A DNA stretch of 10,646 bases from DASPTB01 sp035623615 (GCA_035623615.1 DASPTB010000090.1:1-10646); one strand, 5' to 3'. Shown: positions 1-7,877, counted from the first letter of the stretch. Numbers and translations: made by a program. Notes: generated from the sequence alone by a model not told the origin.

Positions 1-1
1 C

Positions 2-151
2 ATGGAGCTGCTGGACACGGGAGCCTGGAAGGGCACCGGAGTCCTGGGTCCCGAGGCGTTCGACCCGAACGTCTTCCTGGAACTGCTGCCGGTGTACGGC
101 GCGCCGTGGGGCATGATCGAGAACCCCACGAGGCAGCCCAAAGCGGCCTGA
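2..151 (+). CDS. C-terminal end of a saccharopine dehydrogenase-like protein (partial)
   Basis: This is the last 49 codons of a gene that begins left of the window and stops at TGA 149-151. The visible ATG at 2-4 is probably an internal methionine. The peptide contains GTGVLGPEAFDP followed by a hydrophobic FLELL segment and a YGAPWG motif. From memory, this is the usual C-terminal signature of the saccharopine dehydrogenase / lysine-forming reductase family (NAD(P)-dependent, lysine metabolism). Only the tail is visible, so neither the Rossmann domain nor the catalytic residues can be checked. A related carboxynorspermidine or lysine-epsilon-type dehydrogenase is possible. A strong hairpin follows 11 bases after the stop. 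Confidence 0.66.
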   Translation: MELLDTGAWKGTGVLGPEAFDPNVFLELLPVYGAPWGMIENPTRQPKAA

Positions 152-162
152 GCCCACTCCCG

Positions 163-200
163 AGAGCCCCCGGGGCGCGTCGAAGCCCCCGGGGGCTTCT
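163..200. terminator. Shared bidirectional hairpin between convergent genes
   Basis: An 11-base stem, AGCCCCCGGGG at 165-175, pairs perfectly with CCCCGGGGGCT at 187-197 across an 11-base loop. It lies 11 bases after the plus-strand stop at 151 and 11 bases before the minus-strand stop at 212, so it can end transcription from both sides. There is only a weak pyrimidine tract (TTCTCCTC) on the plus side, which is common in GC-rich actinobacterial terminators. The hairpin is seen directly; terminator activity is inferred from position. Confidence 0.75.
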
Positions 201-211
201 CCTCGTCGGCC

Positions 212-781
212 TCAGACGACCCGGCCGAAGACGGCGAGCAGCTGTGTCTGGCGGTTCGCGCCCTCGGGTGCGATCACCATCTCTCCGAACAGCCCCGAGG
301 CCTTGAGCTCCGCCTCGTGCGGCTTCATCGCCTCGTAGACGACGTCCACCGACTCGGCGTCGAGCGTCTCGTCCGCGCCGATCGCCCGGGCGAGATCCCA
401 TCCGTGGATCAGCAGATCGGTGAAGACCTCGGTCGTGTACTCCGAGGCCGGCAGCTCCCGCTTGGTCAGTCGGACGGTGCCTTCCATCGCGCCGGGCTTC
501 ACGACCGCCTCGATGGACGGCGGCGCGTAGCGGTCCCAGGACGCCGCCGGATCGTCGCCGGTCAAGTCGCCCGAGAGCTCGTCGCCGACGTCGGCGACAC
601 TTCGACCTCCGACGAGCGGCGGCACCCACGCCACCTCGGTGATGAGGTGACCGACCAACGCGCGCACGTCCCACTCGGTGCACGGCGTCGGCGCCGTCCA
701 CTGGTCGCCCTCGATCGCCTGCACGTGCTCGCCGAACCGCTCGCACGCTCGCCGATACAGCTCCTGGAGATCGGATCCCAT
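212..781 (-). CDS. TIGR03086 / maleylpyruvate isomerase-like (DinB-fold) metal-binding protein
   Basis: This is a 189-residue protein with the typical length and layout of the TIGR03086 group in the DinB/MDMPI superfamily, a four-helix bundle that binds a divalent metal. Characterised relatives are mycothiol-dependent maleylpyruvate isomerases. Visible features are the N-terminal TPCTEWDVRALVGHL block (residues 32-46, His45) and the DLLIHGWDLARAIG block (122-135). His45, Asp122 and His126 match the His / acidic-x3-His metal ligand pattern of the family. The ATG at 781 is supported by a GGGG-rich ribosome site at 787-790, 5 bases upstream. It is the last gene of the minus-strand block, 53 bases after the ATP-grasp gene, and ends at the shared hairpin. 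The substrate is unknown; most TIGR03086 proteins are uncharacterised. Confidence 0.82.
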   Translation of the reverse strand: MGSDLQELYRRACERFGEHVQAIEGDQWTAPTPCTEWDVRALVGHLITEVAWVPPLVGGRSVADVGDELSGDLTGDDPAASWDRYAPPSIEAVVKPGAMEGTVRLTKRELPASEYTTEVFTDLLIHGWDLARAIGADETLDAESVDVVYEAMKPHEAELKASGLFGEMVIAPEGANRQTQLLAVFGRVV

Positions 782-834
782 ACACGCCCCTTTCGGTCGG
801 ACGCCGCGACGCTACCGGGTGGGCGGCGAAAGGG

Positions 835-2070
835 TCAACCGCCGGGCGTCCGAGCAGGCGCCTCGACGGGTCGAAGCTCGAAGGGAAGCAGCCGCTTCGC
901 CTCCTCGAACCTGTCCAGCAGCGCCTCACGCGTGGGCGCGGCGAGCGCGACGAGCGCAAGACGATGACTGGCGATGTCGTCGTCGTTCTCGGACAGACGC
1001 TGCCCCTGCCGGACGAGCAGCTCCACCTGGGCGTGGGGGAAGCGCTCCAGCACCGCCTCGGGGTCGGGAACCGCCTCGACGACCGCGTCGTCCACGTACG
1101 AGCGCAGGACGAAGCTCGCCGCGACGATGTCGCCGCGGGGCGGAGGCAGCAGCGGCGTTCCGCCGGAGACGAGCTCGAGCTGCACCTCGAACGTCGACAC
1201 CCCGTGCACGGCGCGTACGAGCGGACCGAACTGCGACGCCATCCGGCCGTTCACCTCGATGATCAGGAGCCGGTCGTCCGGCGTCAGGAAGAACTCGACG
1301 TTGAACAGCGAGCCGTCGAACTCGAGGCCGCGCATCAGCCGTTCCGCGATCGCCGCCATCCGCGCCTGCACGGCGGCGGACAGCACGCTCGGGTACTCGA
1401 AGCGCTCGAAGCTGATGGCGTTCGGGTGCATGATCGAGTCGGTGACCCCCACCGTCGTCAGTCTCCCGTCCTTCATGTACCCCTCGAACGTGAACTGCCT
1501 GCCCCGCAGGAGCTCCTCGGCGAGCAGCAGCCGGTAACCGCCCGGCTCGAGGCTACGATCGAAGCGCGTGACGGCGTCCATCCCGTCCCGGACCCGACCC
1601 AGCGCCGACGCGAACTGCGCCGGATTCCGGATGGCAAACGCGAGTTGCGAGAGGTGCCCGGTGATCGGTTTGAGGAAGAAGGGATAGTCGAGCGCGGGCG
1701 GCGCCCCGTCGAGCGCGGCCTCGGGATCGAGGGCCGCGAACGCAGGGGTCGCCTCGGGCACCAGCCGTCGCTGCCAGCGCCTGCTCGCGAGCTTGTCGTG
1801 GCAACGCATGAACGCCTCGGGCGACGGCCCCGGAAGCCCGAGACGGTCGGCGACCCGGACCGCCAGGTGCATGCTCTGATCGCGGGAGCCGAAGACGCCG
1901 TCGACCCCGCTCGATTCCCCGAGGTCGACGAGGTGCGCCAGGAACGCCGCCGGATCGGCGCCGGCCGATGGAGGGTCGCCGGGCACCAAGGTGAACCGGG
2001 AGCGAATCGACTCGTCGGCCAGGTTGGCCTCGTCGCGCACCGTCGGCTGGACGAGCAGGATCGACGCCAC
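835..2070 (-). CDS. ATP-grasp domain ligase, substrate unknown
   Basis: This 411-residue protein is related to the ATP-grasp_4 group (L-amino acid ligase and carbamoyl-phosphate-synthase-like). The N-terminal pre-ATP-grasp region ends in a GLPGPSPEAF..CHDK motif (residues 78-93). An FFLKP ATP-binding lysine lies at about 134. An AEELLRG block is at 184-190. The magnesium-binding pair is FNVEFF (Glu259) and IIEVNGR (Glu272, Asn274). A C-terminal domain of about 100 residues follows. ATP-grasp enzymes activate a carboxylate as an acyl phosphate and join it to an amine or thiol. I chose GTG at 2068-2070 because AGGA (2079-2082) lies 8 bases upstream. An in-frame TTG at 2103 would add 11 Pro/Gly-rich residues and has a poorer site. 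The gene begins 42 bases after the CBS-BON stop. No other biosynthetic genes nearby suggest the substrate. Confidence 0.85.
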   Translation of the reverse strand: MASILLVQPTVRDEANLADESIRSRFTLVPGDPPSAGADPAAFLAHLVDLGESSGVDGVFGSRDQSMHLAVRVADRLGLPGPSPEAFMRCHDKLASRRWQRRLVPEATPAFAALDPEAALDGAPPALDYPFFLKPITGHLSQLAFAIRNPAQFASALGRVRDGMDAVTRFDRSLEPGGYRLLLAEELLRGRQFTFEGYMKDGRLTTVGVTDSIMHPNAISFERFEYPSVLSAAVQARMAAIAERLMRGLEFDGSLFNVEFFLTPDDRLLIIEVNGRMASQFGPLVRAVHGVSTFEVQLELVSGGTPLLPPPRGDIVAASFVLRSYVDDAVVEAVPDPEAVLERFPHAQVELLVRQGQRLSENDDDIASHRLALVALAAPTREALLDRFEEAKRLLPFELRPVEAPARTPGG

Positions 2071-2112
2071 GACCCGAATCCTAGCCGGGCCGGGCGGCGG
2101 CAACCGAATCCG

Positions 2113-2826
2113 CTACTGGTGCCGGTGTGACCGCGGAAGCACGGACTGAGGAAGGGTGTCGATGGCGGCGACCTTCCCGTCCTCGCGTTCGTACGTGACC
2201 CTGCTGTCGACGGCGATCACGCCGTCCACGGTTTCGACGAGGCGGATGAGGATCGGGATCAGGCTCTTGCGCTCGACCTGGCCGGTCAGGCGGACCTCGC
2301 CCTCGCGGACGGCGACGGCCACGGTTCCCGGTTCCATCCACATGGTCTTGAGCAGCACGTCCTGCTCGATCTCATGCGCGATCTCGGCGTCGCTGCGAAG
2401 AAAGATGCGCACCACGTCGCCACGGCTGATGATCCCGGCCAGCTCGCCGCGTGCGTTCACCACCGGGAGCCGCTTCACGCCGCGCACCCGCATCAGGCGG
2501 GCCGCCTCCCGGACCATCGTGTCCGGCCCGATCGTGATCGCGGGGCTCGTCATCACGTCGGCGACGGTGTGGGCCTCGAGCTTCTCCCGCTCCTCGCGGA
2601 CTTCGTGTCCCTCGAGCCGATGGTGGTGCCGGAGCTCCTCGGGCCGCTCCTCCTTCAGCAGCAAGTCCGCCTCCGACACGACCCCGACCACCCGGCCCTC
2701 TCCGTCTACGACGGGCAGAGCGCTCACCTCGGCCGCGGCGAGCAGGCGCGCGACCTCCTTGATGGACATGGTGGGGGTGGCCGAGACGACCTCGTGGGTC
2801 ATGTGCTCTCGTACGGTGCGGTTCAT
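2113..2826 (-). CDS. CBS-CBS-BON domain protein
   Basis: This 237-residue soluble protein has two CBS motifs (about residues 5-60 and 88-145) and a C-terminal BON domain (about 148-214). Both CBS halves show the expected V..hM...v......s..eaa..m....v..lPVV..G...Gi.s..D pattern: SALPVVDGEGRVVGVVSEAD in the first and KRLPVVNARGELAGIISRGD in the second. A charged linker rich in His, Glu and Arg (61-87) separates them. CBS pairs usually bind adenine nucleotides. BON domains are thought to bind phospholipid or other hydrophobic ligands. The architecture is common in bacteria but its role is mostly unknown. The ATG at 2826 has GGGAG at 2833-2837, 6 bases upstream, which decides against the longer open frame. 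It lies 90 bases after the isomerase gene, so it could be co-transcribed with it. Confidence 0.9.
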   Translation of the reverse strand: MNRTVREHMTHEVVSATPTMSIKEVARLLAAAEVSALPVVDGEGRVVGVVSEADLLLKEERPEELRHHHRLEGHEVREEREKLEAHTVADVMTSPAITIGPDTMVREAARLMRVRGVKRLPVVNARGELAGIISRGDVVRIFLRSDAEIAHEIEQDVLLKTMWMEPGTVAVAVREGEVRLTGQVERKSLIPILIRLVETVDGVIAVDSRVTYEREDGKVAAIDTLPQSVLPRSHRHQ

Positions 2827-2832
2827 CTTGCG

Positions 2833-2837
2833 CTCCC
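2833..2837 (-). promoter_or_regulatory. Ribosome binding site of the CBS-BON gene
   Basis: GGGAG within AAAGGGAG on the minus strand lies 6 bases before ATG 2826. It fixes the start at this methionine rather than 19 codons further upstream. Confidence 0.7.
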
Positions 2838-2882
2838 TTTCCTCGTTTCCCCGACCGTAGACCGGCGTGCGCGGCGGGGGCA

Positions 2883-2917
2883 CGGCCGTTCGGCCGGAGG
2901 CGAGGAGGCCGTTCGGC
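2883..2917. repeat. Two 11-base direct repeats, each able to form a small hairpin
   Basis: GGCCGTTCGGC occurs at 2884-2894 and again at 2907-2917, a period of 23 bases. Each copy is a near-palindrome with a GTTC loop. The left copy extends to a 5-base stem (CGGCC/GGCCG, 2883-2896). The right copy reaches the first base of the isomerase stop codon. The pair lies just after that stop, ahead of the CBS-BON gene. It could be an RNA processing or attenuation element, or chance in GC-rich DNA. There is no U-tract, so it is not a standard terminator. Confidence 0.4.
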
Positions 2918-4542
2918 TACGGAGACGACGACCCGCGGAGGCGCCGGTATCGACGGATGAGCGCGTTCGTCGATGAGTCGTGGCCGAGCTCGGCGCCGGC
3001 GTCGGCGCCGAGCTCGGGCACGATCCGCGTGGCGAGGATCTTCCCCAGCTCCACCCCCCACTGGTCGAACGAGTCGATCCCCCACACGACGCCCTGCGTG
3101 AAGACGCTGTGCTCGTAGAGCGCGACGAGCACCCCCAACGTGTGCGGCGTCAGCTCCTCGGCGAGGATCACGTTGGTCGGGCGGTTCCCTTCGCAGACCC
3201 GGTGCGGGATCGTCTCTTCGTCGGCGCCCTCGGCGCGCAGCTCGCCGGCGGTCCTCCCGAACGCCAGGGCTTCCGCCTGCGCGAAGAGGTTCGCCATCAA
3301 CAGGTCGTGGTTCGTGTACGGGGACCGCACGAATCCGATCAGGTCCACGGGAATCAGCTGCGTGCCCTGATGGAGCAACTGATAGAACGAGTGCTGGCCG
3401 CCCGTCCCGGGCTCGCCCCAGACGACGGCGCCGGTCTGGTAGTCGACGGGGTCGCCCGCGAGCGTCACGTGCTTGCCGTTCGACTCCATCGTCAGCTGCT
3501 GGAGGTATGCGGGGAACCGGTTCAAGTCGCGCGCGTACGGCATGACCCCGTAGGTCTCGGCGCCGAAGAAGTTCCCGTACCAGACGGCCAGCAAGCCGAT
3601 CAGCACCGGCAGGTTGTGTTCGAAGTCCGTGATGCGGAAGTGCTCGTCCATCATGTGGAAGCCGTCGAGCATCTCCCGGAACTGCGCGGGCCCGATCTCG
3701 ATCATGGTCGACAGCCCGATCGCCGAATCCATCGAGTAGCGCCCGCCCACCCAGTCCCAGAAGCCGAACATGTTCGCCGGGTCGATGCCGAACCGGGTCA
3801 CCTCCTCGGCGTTGGTCGACACGGCGACGAAGTGCTTGGCGACCGCGTCCTCGCCCCCCGCGTCCGCGATCCAGGCGCGCGCGGCACGTGCGTTCGTCAT
3901 CGTCTCCAGCGTGGTGAATGTCTTCGACGAGAGGACGAAGAGCGTCTCCGCCGGATCGAGGTCCCGGGTGGCTTCGCTCAGATCCGCGCCGTCGACGTTG
4001 GACACGAAGCGGAAGGTCATGTGGCGCAGTCCGAAGGCGACGAGCGCCTCGTGCGCCATCCTCGGTCCGAGATCGGATCCGCCGATGCCGATGTTGACGA
4101 CGTTTCGTATCGGCGCGCCGGTGTGGCCCTTCCACTGCCCCGAGCGAACGGCGTCGGCGAAGGCGGCCATCCGGTCGAGCACCTCGTGGACCTCCCGCAC
4201 GACATCCACCCCATCGACGACGATCGAGACGCCCCTCGGCATCCGGAGCGCCACGTGGAGGGCCGGCCGGCTCTCGCTCACGTTGATGCGCTCGCCGCGG
4301 AACATGGCCTCGATCCGGTCGGGAAGACCGCGAGCCTTCGCGAGCTCGACGAGCAGCTCGATGGTCTCCTCCGTCGCCCGGTTCTTCGAGTAGTCGAGAT
4401 ACAGGCCGGCCGCCTCTGCCGTCATGCGCTCGCCCCGGCCTGGGTCTGCAGCGAACAGGTCCCGAATCGGCGTCGGCGCGAGCTCGGCATGGTGACGCTC
4501 CAGCGCCCTCCACTCCGGCGTCGACCGAAGCCGCTCGCTCAC
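2917..4542 (-). CDS. pgi: Glucose-6-phosphate isomerase
   Basis: This 541-residue cytoplasmic enzyme interconverts glucose-6-phosphate and fructose-6-phosphate in glycolysis and gluconeogenesis. The length is close to that of the E. coli type. The whole family signature is present: the phosphate loop GIGGSDLG (152-159), SSKTFTT (205-211), FWDWVGGRYS (261-270, first family signature), ESNGK with catalytic Glu353, GGQHSFYQLLHQGTQ with catalytic His384, and FDQWGVELGK with Lys501 (second signature). The 31-residue spacing between Glu353 and His384 matches the mammalian enzyme as I recall it. The start is GTG at 4540-4542. This overlaps the upstream oxidoreductase stop as GTGA, with GGAGGG at 4547-4552 four bases before it, so the two are translationally coupled. 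The C-terminal tail (ALIRRYRRLRG) is basic. The call is essentially certain. Confidence 0.97.
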   Translation of the reverse strand: MSERLRSTPEWRALERHHAELAPTPIRDLFAADPGRGERMTAEAAGLYLDYSKNRATEETIELLVELAKARGLPDRIEAMFRGERINVSESRPALHVALRMPRGVSIVVDGVDVVREVHEVLDRMAAFADAVRSGQWKGHTGAPIRNVVNIGIGGSDLGPRMAHEALVAFGLRHMTFRFVSNVDGADLSEATRDLDPAETLFVLSSKTFTTLETMTNARAARAWIADAGGEDAVAKHFVAVSTNAEEVTRFGIDPANMFGFWDWVGGRYSMDSAIGLSTMIEIGPAQFREMLDGFHMMDEHFRITDFEHNLPVLIGLLAVWYGNFFGAETYGVMPYARDLNRFPAYLQQLTMESNGKHVTLAGDPVDYQTGAVVWGEPGTGGQHSFYQLLHQGTQLIPVDLIGFVRSPYTNHDLLMANLFAQAEALAFGRTAGELRAEGADEETIPHRVCEGNRPTNVILAEELTPHTLGVLVALYEHSVFTQGVVWGIDSFDQWGVELGKILATRIVPELGADAGAELGHDSSTNALIRRYRRLRGSSSP

Positions 4543-7364
4543 AGCGCCCTCCGAAGCGCCTCGGCGAGGTGCAGCGCGCGCCGGCCCCCGAGCTGGGCGA
4601 TCTGCTCGCGGCAGCTGAACCCGTCGGCAAGGATCCACGTGTCCTCCGGCGCCTCGCGCACCGCCGGGAGCAGGTGCTGCTCGGCGATCCGGCACGAGAT
4701 CTCGTATTTCTCTCCTCGCTCGAAGCCGAAGGACCCCGCCATCCCGCAGCATCCCGGGTTCGGCCGCTCGGCGCCCAACCCGGCCCGGGCCATCACGCGC
4801 AGGTCGGCGTCGAACCCCATCACGGCGTGCTGGTGGCAGTGCGTCTGCACGAGGGCGCGCCGATCGAGCCGGCGCAGCGGCAGGCTGCCGGCGCGACGGT
4901 CGACGAGCTCCGCGAACGTCACCACCGACCGCTGCAGCGTGCGGACGACGGGGTCCTCGGGCAAGAGGTTGGGCATCTCGTCGCGGAAGACCGCGACGCA
5001 CGAGGGCTCGAGACCGACGACGGGGAGTCCACGGGCGACGAACGGGGCCAGCGCGGCGGCGGCGCGGCGCGCCTGCCGCCGCGCGAGCGAGAGCATGCCG
5101 TGGTCGTAGAGGGGCCGTCCGCAGCAGAGCCCCGGCGGCGGAAGCACGACCCGCATGCCCGCTGCCTCGAGCACCTCGACGGCCGCCCTTCCCACCCAGG
5201 GCTGGAAGTGGTTGGTGAACGTGTCGGGCCAGAGCACGACCTCGGCACCGGGCCCGTAGGAAGCCGTGCTCTTGGGCATGCCGCGCGCGCCGAACCACTG
5301 ACGGAACGTCCACCGCGCCAGGCGCGGGAGGCGCCGCTCCGGAGCGACGCCCGCGGCCTCCTTCAGCGTTCGCGAGATGCCCGGCGACGCCGACACCGCG
5401 CGCGCCGCGCCGGGCAGGATCGACCCGAGCCGCGCCCACCACGCCACCAGCCCCATGGAGTACGCCGTCACCGGGCGCGCCCGTCCCTTGTAGTGATGGT
5501 GCAGGAACTCGGCCTTGTAGGTGGCGACGTCGACGTTCATCGGGCAGTCGCTCTTGCATCCCTTGCACGACAGACACAGGTGCAGCGCCTCGCGGACGCT
5601 CTCCTCGCGCCATCCCCCGTCGAGCGGGTCGCCGCGCATCGCCTCGACCAGCAGTCGCGCCCGGGCGCGCGTGGTGTCGCGCTCCTCACCCGTCGCCATG
5701 TAGCTCGGGCACATCACGCCGCCGGAAGCGCGGCGGCAGCGCCCGACGCCGATGCACCGCTCCGCCGCGCGCACGATGCTGCCGCCGTCCTCGGCGAACG
5801 AGAACACCGTCGACGGCTTCGCCGGCCGGTACCCGGGCGCGTACGCGAGCCCCGCGTCCAGGGGAAGCGGGTCGACGAGACGCCCCGGGTTCATCCTGCC
5901 CCCGGGATCCCAGATGGACTTGAACGCGCGGAACGCCTCGACCAGCTCGGGGCCGTACATCCTCGGCAAGAGCTCGGCGCGGCTCTGCCCGTCCCCGTGC
6001 TCGCCGGAGAGCGACCCGCCGCACGAAACGACCAGATCGGCGGCCGCCTCCACGAAGGACCGGTAATCCGCGATCCCCTTCTCGCTTCGAAGGTCGAACG
6101 TCATGCGATTGTGGACACACCCGTCCCCGAAGTGCCCGTACAGCGGGAACCGGTAGCCGTAGCGCCCGGCCAGGGCCCGAAGGTCCCGCAGGTAGCCGCC
6201 GAGTCGATCGACCGGCACGCCGGCGTCCTCCCACCCTTCGTACGTGTCGGGGAACCCGGGGACACGGACCGTCGCCGGCAACCCCGCCTCGCGAATCTCC
6301 CACACGCGGTGCTGCTCTCCGGAATCGGTGAACACCCTGCCCGAGGGCGACGGCGCCGCGCCCACCCCCATGTCCGCGAGCAGCTCGTGCGCGGCAGCGG
6401 CCGCCTCGTCGAGCGTGTCGCCTCCGAACTCGGCGAGGAGCCACCCGCCGCCCGGCGGCAGGATCGGCAGGTTGGCCACGTGCAGACCCTTCGTGCGCAT
6501 CGCCTCGACCATCACGTCGTCGAACCCCTCGAGTCCGATGCAGCCCGATGCGAGCACGTGAGGGACCGCGTCGGCGGCTTCGAAGACGTCCGGGAACCCG
6601 AGCACGGCGAGCGCCCGCGCAGGCGGGCTGGTCGTCAGCCGGAGCGTCGCCTCGAGCACCGTGGCGCACGTGCCCTCGGAGCCGACGAGCGCGCGGGCGA
6701 CGTCGAACCCGTTCTCCGGCAGCAGCGCGTCGAGGTTGTACCCGGACACGCGGCGGGGAATGTCGGGGAACCGCTCGCGAACGAGCGGCGCATAGGCGTC
6801 GCGCAGGTCGCGAAGCCGCCCGTAGATCTCTCCGCGCCGGCCCCCCTCCGCGACGATCCGCTGCAGTTCGTCGTCGGAGGTCGCGCCGACGCGCAGGCGC
6901 GCACCGTCATAGGTCAGCACGTCGAGCGACACCACGTTCTCGGCGGTCTTGCCGGCCATCACCGAGTGCGTGCCGCACGAGTTGTTCCCGATCATCCCTC
7001 CGAGCGTGCACCAGGCATGGCTCGCGGGGTCGGGGCCGAACGTCAGGCCGTGCCGCTCGGCCGCGTCGCGGAGTGCGTCCAGCACGACGCCGGGCTGGAC
7101 CCGCGCCAGGCGTCGCTCGGGGTCGATCTCCAGGATCGCTCGAAGATGCTTCGAGAAGTCGAGGATGACGGCGACGTTGGTGCCCTGGCCGGCGAGGCTG
7201 GTTCCGGCCCCCCGGGCGAGGACGGGGGCGTCGTGCGCCCGGCAGATCTCGACGGCAGCGACGACGTCGTCCACGTCGAGGGGAACGACGACGCCGATCG
7301 GAACGTGGCGGTAATTGGAAGCGTCGGCCGCGTACGTCGCGCGGTCTCCCGGCGAGAACCGCAC
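4539..7364 (-). CDS. Fused FAD-binding and Fe-S oxidoreductase (GlcD/GlcF or D-lactate dehydrogenase type)
   Basis: This protein of about 941 residues fuses a flavin dehydrogenase to an electron-transfer module. The N-terminal VAO/FAD-type half has the flavin loop RGAGTSLAGQGTN (51-63), GGMIGNNSCG (122-131), ALVGSEGTC (225-233), GHFGDGCVH (410-418) and GEHGDGQSR (454-462). The C-terminal half has the family's CIGVGRC..CPS motif (537-553) and a [4Fe-4S] motif C-x2-C-x2-C-x3-CP at 597, 600, 603 and 607. It also has two CCG-domain sites, GLCCGRP (745-751) and GCCGMAG (871-877), plus THCHQHA (841-847). Relatives oxidise D-2-hydroxy acids such as D-lactate or glycolate and pass electrons to the membrane. 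The exact substrate is not readable here. The isomerase overlaps its stop by 4 bases. GTG 7364 is the only standard start in frame after the stop codon at 7443-7445. However, about 15 residues upstream (including EADLRAALRGE) also look coding, so translation may begin earlier at a rare codon. Confidence 0.92.
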   Translation of the reverse strand: MRFSPGDRATYAADASNYRHVPIGVVVPLDVDDVVAAVEICRAHDAPVLARGAGTSLAGQGTNVAVILDFSKHLRAILEIDPERRLARVQPGVVLDALRDAAERHGLTFGPDPASHAWCTLGGMIGNNSCGTHSVMAGKTAENVVSLDVLTYDGARLRVGATSDDELQRIVAEGGRRGEIYGRLRDLRDAYAPLVRERFPDIPRRVSGYNLDALLPENGFDVARALVGSEGTCATVLEATLRLTTSPPARALAVLGFPDVFEAADAVPHVLASGCIGLEGFDDVMVEAMRTKGLHVANLPILPPGGGWLLAEFGGDTLDEAAAAAHELLADMGVGAAPSPSGRVFTDSGEQHRVWEIREAGLPATVRVPGFPDTYEGWEDAGVPVDRLGGYLRDLRALAGRYGYRFPLYGHFGDGCVHNRMTFDLRSEKGIADYRSFVEAAADLVVSCGGSLSGEHGDGQSRAELLPRMYGPELVEAFRAFKSIWDPGGRMNPGRLVDPLPLDAGLAYAPGYRPAKPSTVFSFAEDGGSIVRAAERCIGVGRCRRASGGVMCPSYMATGEERDTTRARARLLVEAMRGDPLDGGWREESVREALHLCLSCKGCKSDCPMNVDVATYKAEFLHHHYKGRARPVTAYSMGLVAWWARLGSILPGAARAVSASPGISRTLKEAAGVAPERRLPRLARWTFRQWFGARGMPKSTASYGPGAEVVLWPDTFTNHFQPWVGRAAVEVLEAAGMRVVLPPPGLCCGRPLYDHGMLSLARRQARRAAAALAPFVARGLPVVGLEPSCVAVFRDEMPNLLPEDPVVRTLQRSVVTFAELVDRRAGSLPLRRLDRRALVQTHCHQHAVMGFDADLRVMARAGLGAERPNPGCCGMAGSFGFERGEKYEISCRIAEQHLLPAVREAPEDTWILADGFSCREQIAQLGGRRALHLAEALRRAL
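4547..4552 (-). promoter_or_regulatory. Ribosome binding site of the isomerase gene, inside the upstream gene
   Basis: GGAGGG on the minus strand is embedded in the last codons of the oxidoreductase gene, 4 bases before GTG 4542. It supports the GTGA overlap as the true start of the isomerase. Confidence 0.7.
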
Positions 7365-7481
7365 CTCGCCTCGAAGCGCGGCCCGTAGGTCGGCCTCGAG
7401 CCGTGCGGGGCCGGCTGCGTCCGAACGATCGATGGGCTCAGCCTACCGGCCGAGCCTATCCGTGTCTCGCGTTCGAGTGCG

Positions 7482-7877
7482 TCAGGCGATCGGCGTCTCC
7501 GGCGCCGCGGCACCACCCGGCGGGGACATGTCGGGAGCGGAGGGCGGCGGTACGTCCGACGCGCTCGGCGGCGGGGGCGGCGCGGCGTAGGGCGCGCCGA
7601 GGTCGGTCGAGATCTGCATGAACTCCTCTCGGCCGATCTCGCCTCTCGCGTAGCGGTACCGGGCATGCTCGAGGGCCACGTCCGGTCTCCATCCGGGCCG
7701 CTGCCCCTGCGGAAGACCGCGCCACCCGGCGAGGGGAGCGGGACGCTCCTTGGTCAGTCGCAGAACCGCCCAGATCAGCAACGCGACAACGGCAGCGAAC
7801 AGCAGCAACAGGAAGATCACCCCGGCGAAGGACCACCACGGATGGTAGATGGGGGGACCCACGTGCCTGATGTACAT
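7482..7877 (-). CDS. Small membrane protein with SHOCT-like C-terminal segment
   Basis: This 131-residue protein has one strong membrane helix (about residues 17-39, rich in Leu, Ile, Val and Phe). A basic cytoplasmic linker follows, then a SHOCT-like segment at 66-93 (ALEHARYRYARGEIGREEF), then a low-complexity Pro/Ser/Ala tail (100-131). SHOCT segments are short helical oligomerisation motifs, common in small bacterial membrane proteins of unknown role. The ATG at 7877 has a perfect GGAGG at 7891-7895, but the spacing is 13 bases. An in-frame ATT at 7884-7886 lies at a closer 4-base spacing, so the real start could be three codons upstream. The gene ends 117 bases before the oxidoreductase start and may share its transcript. 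A role as a membrane partner is possible but not shown. Confidence 0.78.
   Translation of the reverse strand: MYIRHVGPPIYHPWWSFAGVIFLLLLFAAVVALLIWAVLRLTKERPAPLAGWRGLPQGQRPGWRPDVALEHARYRYARGEIGREEFMQISTDLGAPYAAPPPPPSASDVPPPSAPDMSPPGGAAAPETPIA

Noticed and set aside
964..2130. A 388-codon open frame on the plus strand opposite the ATP-grasp gene
   Set aside because: The opposite strand carries all the ATP-grasp motifs, and this frame is a low-complexity charged peptide without recognisable features.
2372..4630. A 752-codon minus-strand frame overlapping the isomerase
   Set aside because: It is out of frame with the isomerase, is Arg/Gly/Ala-rich, and runs through two real genes (isomerase and CBS-BON).
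4543..5613. A long N-terminal extension of the isomerase frame into the oxidoreductase gene, giving an apparent fusion of about 900 residues
   Set aside because: The extension is the oxidoreductase read in another frame (Arg/Ala-rich). The GTG at 4542 with GGAGGG gives a normal-length isomerase.
4569..7388. A 939-codon open frame on the plus strand opposite the oxidoreductase
   Set aside because: It mirrors a clearly real minus-strand gene. Its product is Arg/His/Pro-rich with no domain pattern, as expected from GC-rich antisense frames.
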